From Atriophallophorus winterbourni (Eukaryota > Platyhelminthes > Trematoda > Plagiorchiida > Microphallidae): a stretch of 64,000 nt of DNA. The notes below the pieces were generated by a model. The model had not been told where the DNA came from. It saw nothing but the letters and a program-made list of their open reading frames with translations, and did no database searches. The stretch lies in assembly GCA_013407085.1 (NCBI GenBank), contig JACCGJ010018497.1, forward strand, positions 87,018-151,017, in the 5' to 3' direction. Within the stretch, counting starts at the first letter, position 1. Each line of letters starts with the position of its first letter. A program made the position numbers and the translations under genes. Below, one piece after another: positions 51,771 to 61,529 of this stretch.

Positions 51771-52190
51771 GTGCTCGGGAGTCAGGTACTTCAGCTAGTG
51801 GAGGAAGAATCAAAGCCAGTCGATGGTGATCAGGAAGCTGAGTTACCTGAGACTGAATTAGCTCAGTCGGATTTTGTGACTGAATTTTCCGACACTAATT
51901 CGGATCAGATAGAGACTAAGCCTGGCCCACCTGACACCAAATCAGCCCAAATGAAAAGTAGGCCTGGTTCACATGACACTGAATCAGCTTTAATTGGGGC
52001 GACGTATGGTCAGCATGACAATACATATGATTGGCGTAAACCTTTCAGTTGTATACCTGATGAACCATTTATGTTTGGGAACTCGGATACAATATTTTGT
52101 AATTTAGACTTGTTTAGATGGCGCAAAATGTCGCTGTTGGAGGATGCAATACATAAGGCTCGTTCGGGTAGGATATCATTCATGAGCTAA
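51771..52190 (+). CDS. Unrecognised acidic protein segment
   Basis: This 139-codon open stretch starts directly after an in-frame TAG at the point where the DNA becomes GC-richer, so it is probably 5'-truncated or an exon. It has no Met start at the border. The acidic region repeats a short pattern (LAQSDFVTEFSDTNSDQIET, KPGPPDTKSAQMKSRPGSHD), and the end is FCNLDLFRWRKMSLLEDAIH. After the stop the same frame contains GAGRTGGRGGSLSSKHFPYK before another stop at about 52305, like an RG-rich Gag end. No family was recognised. A retroelement gag is one possibility and a host exon another. Confidence 0.35.
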   Translation: MLGSQVLQLVEEESKPVDGDQEAELPETELAQSDFVTEFSDTNSDQIETKPGPPDTKSAQMKSRPGSHDTESALIGATYGQHDNTYDWRKPFSCIPDEPFMFGNSDTIFCNLDLFRWRKMSLLEDAIHKARSGRISFMS

Positions 52191-53181
52191 TTGTAGGGCG
52201 CTGGCAGAACCGGAGGACGTGGTGGGTCTTTGTCTAGCAAACATTTTCCCTATAAAAAGCCACAGGCGTCCGATGATGGTGATGCGACGTGGCGTGTGTG
52301 ACTCGCCACTAAATAAAGTCACTTGCTTTATTCTACTGTACCTGGGTGTCGGGCCCGGGTGCTGGTGCTTAAGGTGGGAGGCGGGTTTTCGGATCTGCTG
52401 ACCCCAGAAGTACCACCAAGCATTCAGTCTGCCGGTTGCATGCGAAGACGAACGTTGATTACACTGAAGGCAAATGTTTTAGGTGGGAGGCGGGTCTTCG
52501 GGTCTGCCAACTCCAGAGATACCACCAAACATTTGATCGTCGAGTCGCTGTCATGGGTCGCGCAGGTACACGGGTCGGGTAGCCAGGTAGAGGAGAGCCC
52601 CGCAGTTCATTGTTTGTGTCTCTACTTGCTTTTCAGATTTTGAGGAATTTGGGTGGGCGGTGTATGAATCCGCGTCGATGTCTTGAAAATTCCTCTTTCG
52701 GTCCAGCAAGATCAAACGAACTGAAGACATTTGTTCCCACCCTACACCCGTGTTCCTTATCGAGTTTTTTGTGTCATAATTTTCCAGTGATATTTTTTGT
52801 TTGTTCTTCAAATTGAAAATAACATTTAAACTAAATGTTAAATCTGTGAGCGTTTTCTTTCCCGAACATTTTCCCTTTGTTTAACTGCACTTCGGCTTCC
52901 GCACATTTTGATTTGTCCGTTACCCGTGTTTACCGTTATTGCAAAACGGTAATTTTTTGTGCTCTCAACTGAGTTGTTGGACTTCCGTTTATTGGACGCT
53001 TTGGGTTTGCATTGAAACCTGTATTCGATTACCGTTGAGTTCAGCGTTATTTGACGTATTGTTCTGATTTGGGGTCGATTCCTAAACGCTCGTCACTCCC
53101 GGTAGAAGATTCTCGTGGCTCGTAGCAGGCAGCTAGTTTCCGTGAAAGAAACTATTCCCCAGTGACGGTTTGGTCGCTACA
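51771..53181 (+). other. GC-richer 1.4-kb insert of unknown type
   Basis: Both borders show an abrupt composition change from AT-rich flanks. The insert contains the 139-codon frame, a TATAAAAAG and an AATAAAG about 60 bases apart (52250, 52312), a 110-base duplication with GTGGGAGGCGGGT (52372-52590), and ends GGTTTGGTCGCTACA. From 52193 the sequence starts TGTAGGGCG, so TGTAG...CTACA ends would suit an LTR of about 985 bases, but no target duplication was found. Confidence 0.4.
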
Positions 53182-53184
53182 GGT

Positions 53185-54645
53185 GTAATGTGAGGAATTT
53201 TATTTTAATATGACAATTTAATGGATAAGTGATCAAGTAAACCTAGACACGGATTACGATCTTAAATTTGGGATTTCTGCTAATCCTAAACAATTATTTC
53301 AATAGCATTGAGACCCACCATATACAAATTTATGAATAAACTACTCTCTGACATGTGATAATATTCAATTGTGAGAGCAGATTTAGGTAAAATTAAGGCA
53401 CTAGAATTTGTTTCTTGCGGAATGTGTAGGTGTAAGAAAAATTACAGAATTGTGGTGTTAAAAAGACAGAGCTTGGAACCACGTGTTCTCCATCGGGAGC
53501 AGCTAATGAAGTAGAATTAACATTTCTAATGAATAGACAGGTCGGGATCAACCCAGTTATCTTTGAATTAACAATCAGACTGCAGACATTTCAACCGTAA
53601 ATGGTCATGTGCTGTCTAGATAATGCTGCTAGATCATATGATTTTTATGACCCGTTAGATCGAACCATACGCTTCGATATTCATAATACTTATTCACAAT
53701 TTTACAAGTCAGATCTTAAATTTTTCGGAAATCCCTCGAAGCCATAACTGGCAAAAATGGAAATAGTAAATGCCACGTCTGTGACATTAAACAATAGATT
53801 TTAGACTATCAAAATTTTGATGACAATTATACTTTGAACTGCTACTCAATTTTGAGTTCCACCTTAATGACTCCATTTATTTGACGAAACTATTCAGTGA
53901 TTAATTCAGAATGAATAAATTAAGGTCTAATGCACTTGTACGAAACGCGACATTTCAGCTTTGGCGTAGACTGTAATCAATATCCGTTTGACATTGTTCG
54001 TATGTGAATGCTAGCGCGACTGGACGAGTGAAAATTCGGACAGCTCGCTGGGTAATCCATGGCCAAAGAAAATTCGGCGGTTCCATCGATCAGCTATAGG
54101 TGATCAATCATTTTAGCCAGCAAGCGGATCTCGCTCGCAGTATTACGTGATAGCCAAAACATTCGATCAAATTTATGACTAAAATTTTAGCTGTTTAAGT
54201 CCGCTGATCTGTTGACGTCGCTTAGATCAGCGCAAAGAGGCATATCATGATAATAATTGTTTAGATTTGAAATCTTATCCACTGGATTTCGGAAATATAC
54301 CAACTTATAAACCACTAATTAAATATTACGTAAAGTTTACTTTTAATTCTTTGGCAATATCAGGAATCAACTCAGACAGATACATCGATAATCGAAGTCT
54401 CATATGACATTTTATGTTGCTCGACATGCGAATAATTCAATTCCAAGGAACTTTAATCTAGAACCTTTCCTACGACAAAAGTGCCTTCTAAATTCGCGGA
54501 AAAGCATATTCACGTTGAACAAAGTTATACTTGTTTAACACTGTTACATAGGGTTCGTATAACGAACCACAATGTTCAGACACAGGATAACACAGTGATT
54601 CGTCGTCAACCGCTGTTGGCGTTCATCAATGACCAAAGTTTATTG
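53185..54645. other. AT-rich DNA, no gene recognised
   Basis: About 1.4 kb without recognisable features. Confidence 0.55.
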
Positions 54646-54649
54646 TTGC

Positions 54650-54735
54650 ACACCTCTTTTGCACGTAAAAACCACAATTTCTGGTTTTTGCCGTGAGCAG
54701 GTGTAGACAGTAAGATTACCTTCTGCGAGCCTACA
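54650..54735 (-). repeat. Hammerhead repeat fragment, dead
   Basis: Minus strand: CTTACTGTCTACAC, then CTGCTCA, CGGC, CAGAAA. The first core box differs from CUGANGA in two positions. It is recognisable only by comparison with the copy at 55431. Confidence 0.55.
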
Positions 54736-54894
54736 AACAGTGGAAATGAGTGATTGTGAGTAACAGTTTACTTTGGTTATACTTTAGGGCCACGGGCGTT
54801 TGACCATGATTAACTATGTAATTCTGTGTTTAAACATCGTTATACGAATACTATTTAACAGTGCATTGAAGTATAATCTTGTTAACCACGTTTC

Positions 54895-54985
54895 CAATCA
54901 TTGAAGGTTCCCAAAACCTATCCTACAGTCTCTACCTGATAACAGCAAACAGCTAGATGCCTATTATGGTGTGTGCCTGTGGTGG
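54895..54985 (+). repeat. Hammerhead repeat fragment, dead
   Basis: Plus strand: ACAGTCTCTAC, CTGATAA, CAGC-AAACA-GCTA, GATG. One base of the first core box and two of GAAA are changed. It lies about 240 bases from the previous copy, in inverse orientation. Confidence 0.55.
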
Positions 54986-55424
54986 ATGTGCAACACATGA
55001 AAATGTTTACGGTAATTCTACATTTTTGTCGGACTGGTCTGCTCGTATTTAAAAAATAAACATTGCTTAAATTCCGTAGGATTGATCTCCGATCTGAAAA
55101 AACCAAGAAGTCATTTTGTGTGGGCTATTGCAATTATAAAATGTCTTGTGTTCAATCGATCTGAATGGTTTCGACTTCCGCACTAATCTTTGCGTAGAAT
55201 TAGTTCTTCAGTCAACCAGAGATTTTCAGGAGACCGCTAAAGTTTGCAAAAAATGATAGTGATGCTAGTTGTTGATCGGAAAGTACGTCGACCCCAACCA
55301 AGGATGCTCATCACTTCCAAAGTTTTGGAATTGAACAAATATTTGGAATTGTCTGCATATTGGTGAAACTATTTTTTGGAATTAAATAGCATTTACCAAA
55401 ATATTCATTTGCAAGCTTTTCCGT

Positions 55425-55600
55425 CACACACCCCCACGACCGGTTTCGTGCTGTTCGCACTCATCAGGTGGGGACAGTAAGATCAGGATCCGCATGCGCT
55501 TGAAACAGTGGAGGAATGGTAAACAAGGAGCGCTTGTATGCCACTGTTGGATAAGGCTGGTACAACCAACCTGTTCAATCAAATAGCATTTAATTTCATT
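55425..55600 (-). repeat. Hammerhead repeat, complete unit
   Basis: On the minus strand the unit runs from GATTGAACAGGTTGGTTGTA through ACCAGCCTTATCCAACAGTG, CATACAAGCGCTCC, ATTCCTCCACTGTTTCAAGC and GGATCCTGATCTTACTGTCC into an intact hammerhead. TGGCATACAAG fits a pol III A-box, but no B-box was found. Confidence 0.75.
55431..55473 (-). ncRNA. Hammerhead ribozyme, all elements intact
   Basis: Minus strand in order: CCCCAC (helix I), CTGATGA (core), GTGC-GAACA-GCAC (stem II, four perfect pairs), GAAA (core), CCGG with TC (short helix III and cleavage site GUC, cut expected between 55438 and 55437), GTGGGG (helix I, six perfect pairs with CCCCAC). It is a type I hammerhead with the very short, self-complementary helix III typical of PLE and retrozyme ribozymes, which usually act as dimers. 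Structure is read from the sequence; activity is inferred. Confidence 0.87.
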
Positions 55601-55604
55601 GTTA

Positions 55605-56084
55605 AAATCAAGCACAGGTTCCAAAATCTGTGCGTATTGCACAGTTGGAATAATTTATTAGCAAAATAAAATTTATTTGATAAAGGATATTTTGATTAAA
55701 TTTAATTCGATTCATGTTGACTTAAAGATGATAACAAATACTTAATCGATGAAGGAAAAAAGTTAGTCGTCTTCAAAAGTAAATTATTTTTCGTTATATT
55801 TTTCTGCTGTAATTTAATTACAAATTGGGGTGTATTGTGAGGAATATATGTTATTAATTTCGAAAATCGTTTCTCACAGAATTCACAAAATATTACATTC
55901 ATATACTAAATTGTCTTTGCTGAAATGACTTGTTATTGAATTAATTACTTTTCAATAGTCAATATCTTTAATAACAAAACAGGTTATTTTTCCAATATTA
56001 GTTAATATTATAATAACAAAATTAGTTATAAATTGATTGAAATATGCTTAAAACCGATCGTTTATTCATAATGCGAAGACTTTT
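55605..56084. other. AT-rich DNA, no gene recognised
   Basis: No recognisable feature. Confidence 0.55.
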
Positions 56085-56230
56085 GTATGCAATCGGTTGG
56101 AGCATTATTTATGGTAACATTTCAGTTTTAACACGGAAGCTTCGTCGGCCCAAAGGCAATATTCGGGACAAGGAACATGACTAAATTGCATTCTAACCGT
56201 CCACATCTGTTTCGAACTTACCACTAAGCA
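56085..56230 (-). mobile_element. PLE 3' terminal fragment with degenerate hammerhead
   Basis: The plus strand starts GCAATCGGTTGGAGCA, as at 39175, and continues with the inverse of a hammerhead and GGGACAAGGAACATGACTAA, as in the PLE at 39240. No coding part remains. Confidence 0.75.
56110..56156 (-). ncRNA. Degenerate hammerhead of the PLE
   Basis: Minus strand: TTTGGG, CCGACGA, AGCTTC-CGTGTTAA-AACT, GAAAT, GTT, ACCA. The core has one change (U to C) and the helix III base after GAAA is changed. Together with the copies at 826 and 39191 it supports a canonical ancestor. Confidence 0.58.
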
Positions 56231-56234
56231 GCCT

Positions 56235-57655
56235 GTTATACGTCAAAAGTTGTCTAGTCGATTTGACTAATATTAGTTATTAATAATGTGAATGCCTAAA
56301 TCACGGGAGTGTATTTTTTGAATAGTAACTTGAAAACATCAATCATGTAATTTTCGTTTGGCTTCAAAATCATGGGACACTCATATTTTTAAATAACATT
56401 TAAGAGAAATATGTTTTTACATATTTGTCGATGATGGAATATTAGAACATAATTTCCGTAAAACTAAAAGTACCTACAAATGGTAATGTTTCAGGAAAAT
56501 TTGACTTCAATGTCTCTAAGAACAATATTTCAGAGAATGTTTCTAAGAATATTAATGCCAAAGTAATCAGCAGGCAACTTAGTATGGTTTGAAGCGGAAA
56601 TAAATAGGGCAAAAGCATGTCCCGAAAAAATATCCGGCAAATTTTCGGCCAATTCAACTTTATACATTTTAGCATTTTGCCCAAACATGAGAAACCTGCG
56701 TGAAAACAAATAAGTCCTAATTATGTCAAATATTGCCCAGTATTATTTCCTTCAACAAAAAAGCTTACATGCATGACATTTAAGATTTAGTTAATTAAGG
56801 TAGTATTTACAGTGGGTGTAACATATAAATGATTTTGCCATTTCACCAAAATCCACCTATGGGAAAACATCAAAAGGAGACGCGAATTTCGATAGCGATG
56901 TTCCAACAGATGGTATCTAGATTCAGTAGTGCCAAATTGAACCAAAAGTATTAATCATTCTCGGTGTAAGTTATACTTCTTTCTAGTCATTTACTGATGT
57001 TGTTGTGCAGACCAGATGTAATGGCGTCGTGATTAAATTAACGTGTGGTGGCGTTTCAACTGTTTTTATAGCCCAAATATCTTGTAGCAATGGGAACGTT
57101 TTCAAAACTTAAAAATTGATATACGTTCTCGATAATAGTTTAAGAAGTAGTTCTCTGTTTAGAACTAAACATGGTTTTCAAAAAATTGAACAATTAAAAC
57201 CTCTTTTCGAATGTGCCTCGTTTAATTAACAAAGAATTAAAATCCATTTTTGTAAACTTCTTATTAAAACACCCTTAACAGCAGAAAAGCAAATAGCGTT
57301 TTCGAAAGCTTGTATAATATAACGGATACATACTTAAACATGTCTTGCACTAATCAGTTGAGCAGATCGTCATTAGGGATTCGAGTCTCCACAAACATTA
57401 GTCTGACGCTTTGACGCTTATTACTTTGCCTAAAAATGGTTTAAGGAGTTGGTGAATCTGAGTCTATACGTACGACTACTGATTGTCCTAATTAATGCGC
57501 GTATTGGTTTGGCTCAGTCGACATAAATTCGTCCGGCGTAGGCAACGAGCATTCGACATGATATCGTTTAATTGTGACAAGACCGACAGCAAATTCATCT
57601 CACGTTATCGGAACGAAAAGATTGATTTCGACAATAGGTGCGAAATTGTAACCCA
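56235..57655. other. AT-rich DNA, no gene recognised
   Basis: About 1.4 kb. An 80-codon hydrophobic open stretch (56684-56442, minus) has no recognisable family and no splice context. Confidence 0.5.
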
Positions 57656-57659
57656 CTGT

Positions 57660-57955
57660 ACAATAAGCTGTTCAATCACATGTACCTACACACATGTAGA
57701 TGGAGTTTAAATCATGATCTTGAAAAATAATCATCATTTTAATAGATTTCAATCACACACACACATTCGACGATCGGTCTCGCGCTGTTTGAGCTCATCA
57801 AGTAAGGAAAGTACGATCTGGATCCATATGGCTTGATAGAGTGGGAAATTGGTAAACAAGTTATAAACTTCTAGGTCAACGTTAGATTATCTTGGCACGA
57901 GCAACCTGTTCAATCACGTGTCCACACGCACATGTAGCTAAAGTTTGAAATAATC
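57660..57955 (-). repeat. Hammerhead repeat, head-to-tail arrangement
   Basis: Two heads in the same orientation, with TGTTCAATCAC and ACACACATGTAG or GCACATGTAG, lie about 240 bases apart (57668 and 57908). The unit between them carries a degenerate core on the minus strand at about 57775-57801: TTGATGA, GCTC-AAACA-GCGC, GAGA, CCGATC. Both core boxes have one change, so it is probably inactive. Confidence 0.65.
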
Positions 57956-58009
57956 CTCATTTGCACGTTGTTCCAAATTTATCCAGCAGGTTGCAAGTTC
58001 TTACATTGC

Positions 58010-58095
58010 TTACAATTTCTCCGTTCTTTCAATGCATCCAGATCCTGATCCAGCTTTCCTTAACTGATGAGAGTGTAGCAGACCAGTGTCTCTAC
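58010..58095 (+). repeat. Hammerhead repeat fragment, dead
   Basis: Plus strand: TTTCAATGCATCCAGATCCT, then CTTTCCTTAA, CTGATGA, GAGTGTAGCAGACC. The first core box is kept, but the GAAA box is lost. Confidence 0.55.
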
Positions 58096-58413
58096 ACATT
58101 CATTATTCTACAATTCTATTTACTCAATCTTTCGTAACATGTGATTCAAAAGTCTGTCTGTATCACATGTATATTGATTGACCTTCGTCGCCCGACCAGT
58201 GACATCGGCCAATTCAAAAAATTATATGGCGTGACATGCATAAAAAAGTGGATACTAAGAGCAACGAACAAGAGGATATCGGAGACAAGGACATCAGCAG
58301 GTAGAGAACAACAGTACTGCCCTTGTCTCTATTCCATTTCTTCTTTTTCTTCGAACTTGATTGTACTGCATAACGCTGTCACTCCATAATAGATAAGATT
58401 AGGAATACGAGCG

Positions 58414-58532
58414 TTGTTCTCTGAGCCAAGACGAGGAGGTTTAAAAGACAAAGCCGTCGCTGGAACGCAGTCATCAGAAAACAACACTAGCGCTCAACCA
58501 AAAGAGCAATCAGCTCCAAACCCGTCATTGGC
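58414..58532 (+). CDS. Possible exon of unknown gene
   Basis: The stretch reads FSEPRRGGLKDKAVAGTQSS and ENNTSAQPKEQSAPNPSLA, polar and low in complexity like a disordered protein region. It ends at a good splice donor (GCT|gtgagt at about 58532). An acceptor-like TGTTCTCTGAG lies just upstream. No homology was recognised and no partner exon was found, so this is a weak proposal. Confidence 0.25.
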
Positions 58533-58654
58533 TGTGAGTTATGCAAATGCAAGCGATGAGTTTTTCAATATTAGTTTTCACACATTATGTTTCCAAGTCA
58601 TGTACTTGAGACTGCCTAAACTATATAAGACCACATTTTATTCAGTTTAGCAGA

Positions 58655-59635
58655 TTAATAAATCGTTTTGGTCTTTCAGCTATCACGAGATGAACGATAG
58701 AAGCGGTGAGATATTTTTGTGAAATTTGAATTTTTGCATTTGTCCTGAAGTGGTTTGCAAATAACAAATAAAATAAATGAACAAAGTGATTTCGTCATCA
58801 ATTGATTTTAGGTTCCAGTTATGGAATCACAATCTTAAAAATCGATGAGTATCGGTGTTTTATGAACATAAGTTTTCCTAAAGTGTATCTTTTCCTGTAA
58901 ATGCAATTCGTTTTATTTATTTGTTTGTTTGAATATTTGATTTTACATGTTTATTTATTTACAATAATAGGTGATAAGAACAATGTTAAAACTTTTTTTA
59001 AGAAAGATGAAGATATAAGAAAATCCCTTACATGCAACCGTTTCCGCACCAATCCCAAAGGCTATACAGTACAATGAATACAGTTTGCTCTTTAACTACG
59101 TTTTCAGTGGGAACTGTTTGAAAGTTACGTAAGAAATATTTTGTCATATCCAATATCCGATCAAGGCTAACACTTTACCAATACTATTCATTAAACAAAC
59201 AGCCAGTCAACAAAATCGTGAAAACCTGTCATTTTTGTGACCATAATTTAAAACAATTTTTATGCATTAATTTCTGATTGTCCCCGTTGGTGGTTTGACA
59301 TTTCTCATTTAATTTCGAGAATAGATGAGGCGGAAAATTATTAATAAATTTAATCACTTGGAATTTGTTTCCAACTGATAAATTGTAAACGCAGTTACTT
59401 GGAAAAATGCAGAAATGAGAAGCAGTGTTGGAGATTTCAGTATTCGTCGTGCGTAAAGCAACATAAAAGTTATAGTTCGACACGTTAGCCATCTTGTTCG
59501 AAATGAGTATTCACACAAATAAGTGAATAAGAACAATTAATAACAAATAAGATACAAGATGCTATAAAAACGTTTTAGCGTGAACATTAACACCGGGTAT
59601 TTAATTTTGTTCATCAAAAAAATAATTTGTAATCA
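58655..59635. other. AT-rich DNA, no gene recognised
   Basis: About 1 kb. The 87-codon open stretch at 59492-59229 (minus) has no recognised family. Confidence 0.5.
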
Positions 59636-59639
59636 ACGT

Positions 59640-59940
59640 AATTATTGTATGTAGTATTAGATTTTTTCGAGATAAATGTTCTAAAAGCCGTAACAGCAGA
59701 TTCAGGGAGTGAATTCCAAAGCTCGACATGAAATCGTTAGCCGTAATAGTTGGTTTTCACGCTTAAACGAATGCGTTCGTCTTTGTTGATCGTGACCAAC
59801 TGACGGACCCACTGAAAACGCGAGCCATACCAGGCAATATGATTAAATAGATATATGGATATTTTTGCGATGGATCTCAATACGTTGAATTCAACAGGCA
59901 ACGTTCTGCTTTGCTCCCGATTGAGGAAGAGGTTCTTCAA
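59640..59940 (-). pseudogene. LINE C-terminal fragment (CR1-like)
   Basis: The frame LRSIAKISIYLFNHIAWYGS and INKDERIRLSVKTNYYG, continued after a TAA by RFHVELWNSLPESAVTAFRT, is the usual CR1-like ending with its LWNSLP block. It directly abuts a plus-strand LINE fragment at about 59940. Confidence 0.62.
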
Positions 59941-60740
59941 GGAGCGATTTTCTCTTATTTTTTCTTTTCAGCATACCTGGATTCACTTCCAAAGCCGAAC
60001 TCATATTTCATTTTGAAATACGCAGATGACGTAATAATTGGTTGCACAGTACCCTAAAAAGTCTCTTCAAATCCGCTCTCTGCTGCCTTAAATGAAATTA
60101 CTACATGGTCATAAGAGATATGCTTATTTTTAAATCTTTAAAAATGTTCTGAACTTGCGTTCATTACTCTGCGCCGTGAACGTCGTGATGCAATTCGCAC
60201 TAATCTCACTTCATCTACAAATAATTCCGCAGACCTGACTAGAGGGAAATATGTCAATTTTCTAGGCGTCACCATATCCGACAACCTTACTTGGACCCAT
60301 CAGCTATATACTGATCTTACTAAATTTCGTAGTCTTTATTTTTGTGCTTTTTATCTTTGTTCCCTCGGCCATGAGTCTAAGCTAATTTCTCATTTTATAA
60401 TATCTTGAATGATACAACATCTTATGTACTTCTTTCATAAAGACTGAGGTTGCTCAAACTTTGCAACACTTTTTCGCTTGCAATTGGCTCATAAATACTA
60501 TCCTCAATGATATTTCCCACTCGCTGTATGAGGATCTCCTTAAAATTCAATCCGCTTCAAAGACTCGATCAAAACACATCATACTACCTTTTAGAACTTG
60601 TTCATATCGAGGTCATTTATCTTATTTGCGTCGCGATACTTTTGTAAAAGGGAACGGATTATTAGAAAATTACGGTCGAATTTATATCGCTGATATCAGG
60701 TGTATATTTTCTGTGAATATTTATTGCTTTTATTTGTAAT
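59940..60740 (+). pseudogene. LINE RT and post-RT fragment
   Basis: One frame reads LDSLPKPNSYFILKYADDVI, an intact YADD catalytic box, then SALNEITTWS and after stops RDAIRTNLTSSTNNSADLTR with VNFLGVTISDNLTW. The final 60461-60739 piece (HFFACNWLINTILNDISHSL, SKTRSKHIILPFRTCSYRGH) is the C-terminal region. Stops are scattered. Confidence 0.72.
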
Positions 60741-60744
60741 TTGA

Positions 60745-61060
60745 ATAAAATTCACGGTATTTTCTTACACTAGACTAATGCTGAAATTTCGAAACTTTGC
60801 AAATAAACTTGTTCTACTTCTTCCTAAGATGAAGCAATTACGTAGTGCATAACCTTTCGGTGATAATTACAACAACATATAAAATCTCGTAATATATGTG
60901 AACGGTTAAGTGTATTTGTGAGTTGCAATATTTTGAAAAAAATATTTAACAGTTTGACTGGGTTATGTAATATTGGCTTCCATTCATCGGCATGCAATTC
61001 CTTGGATATAATGTTTCGACTACTATAATCATTCCAAAAGCTATTAGCTTGAACCAATAT
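60745..61060. other. No gene recognised
   Basis: AT-rich sequence between two LINE fragments. Confidence 0.45.
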
Positions 61061-61079
61061 ATCATTTTATGTACCATTT

Positions 61080-61525
61080 TTGAACCATTATGGACACCGA
61101 GATTGATGAGCGGATTGACAGAACAGCTGCTATCATGTCACGACGAACTCCGTGTCAAGATTATCGGAAGTTGACTGCGGAGAGAACTATAATTGTGTAA
61201 AACGCGTGAGTAAAAATGCTTTAAAATACAGCAGTGGAAACTGGACATTCCATTACCGAGACGAACGCAAGCTGAATGGTTTCCATTTAAGGAGCAGCCG
61301 TTACATTTTGAACATATCGTGATTGGACAATGTTAAAGTGCTTTATAAAGCCGGTCTACTGAGCATCTTTGTCTCATTCAAAATGATCTACACTTTGTGG
61401 AATTGAAATCAAGAAATTCACAATTAAACCGAATCAACTTGTGCACAAAGACGTTTCCAAGATTAATGTGAAACATCGAAACATTGACCCTACAAATAGG
61501 GAAGAAGAGGGAAGCAATGTTTGAA
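61080..61525 (+). mobile_element. RTE-like LINE 3' remnant
   Basis: The frame DTEIDERIDRTAAIMSRRTP corresponds to the TKIDKRMGRAVVILSRL block at 50160 and is followed by ITETNAS. The end, VHKDVSKINVKHRNIDPTNR, matches the RYKDVCK--MKALGIDPASW block of the RTE C-terminus at 5400. Frames are broken. Confidence 0.62.
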
Positions 61526-61529
61526 AGCT

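Noticed and set aside
52193..53179. Solo LTR call for the TGTAG...CTACA segment
   Set aside because: No matching target duplication and the distance from AATAAA to the end would be unusually long. It is kept only as a possibility in the insert entry.
56442..56684. 80-codon hydrophobic frame (minus) as a membrane protein
   Set aside because: Phe/Leu richness follows from local AT composition, and there is no homology or supporting context.
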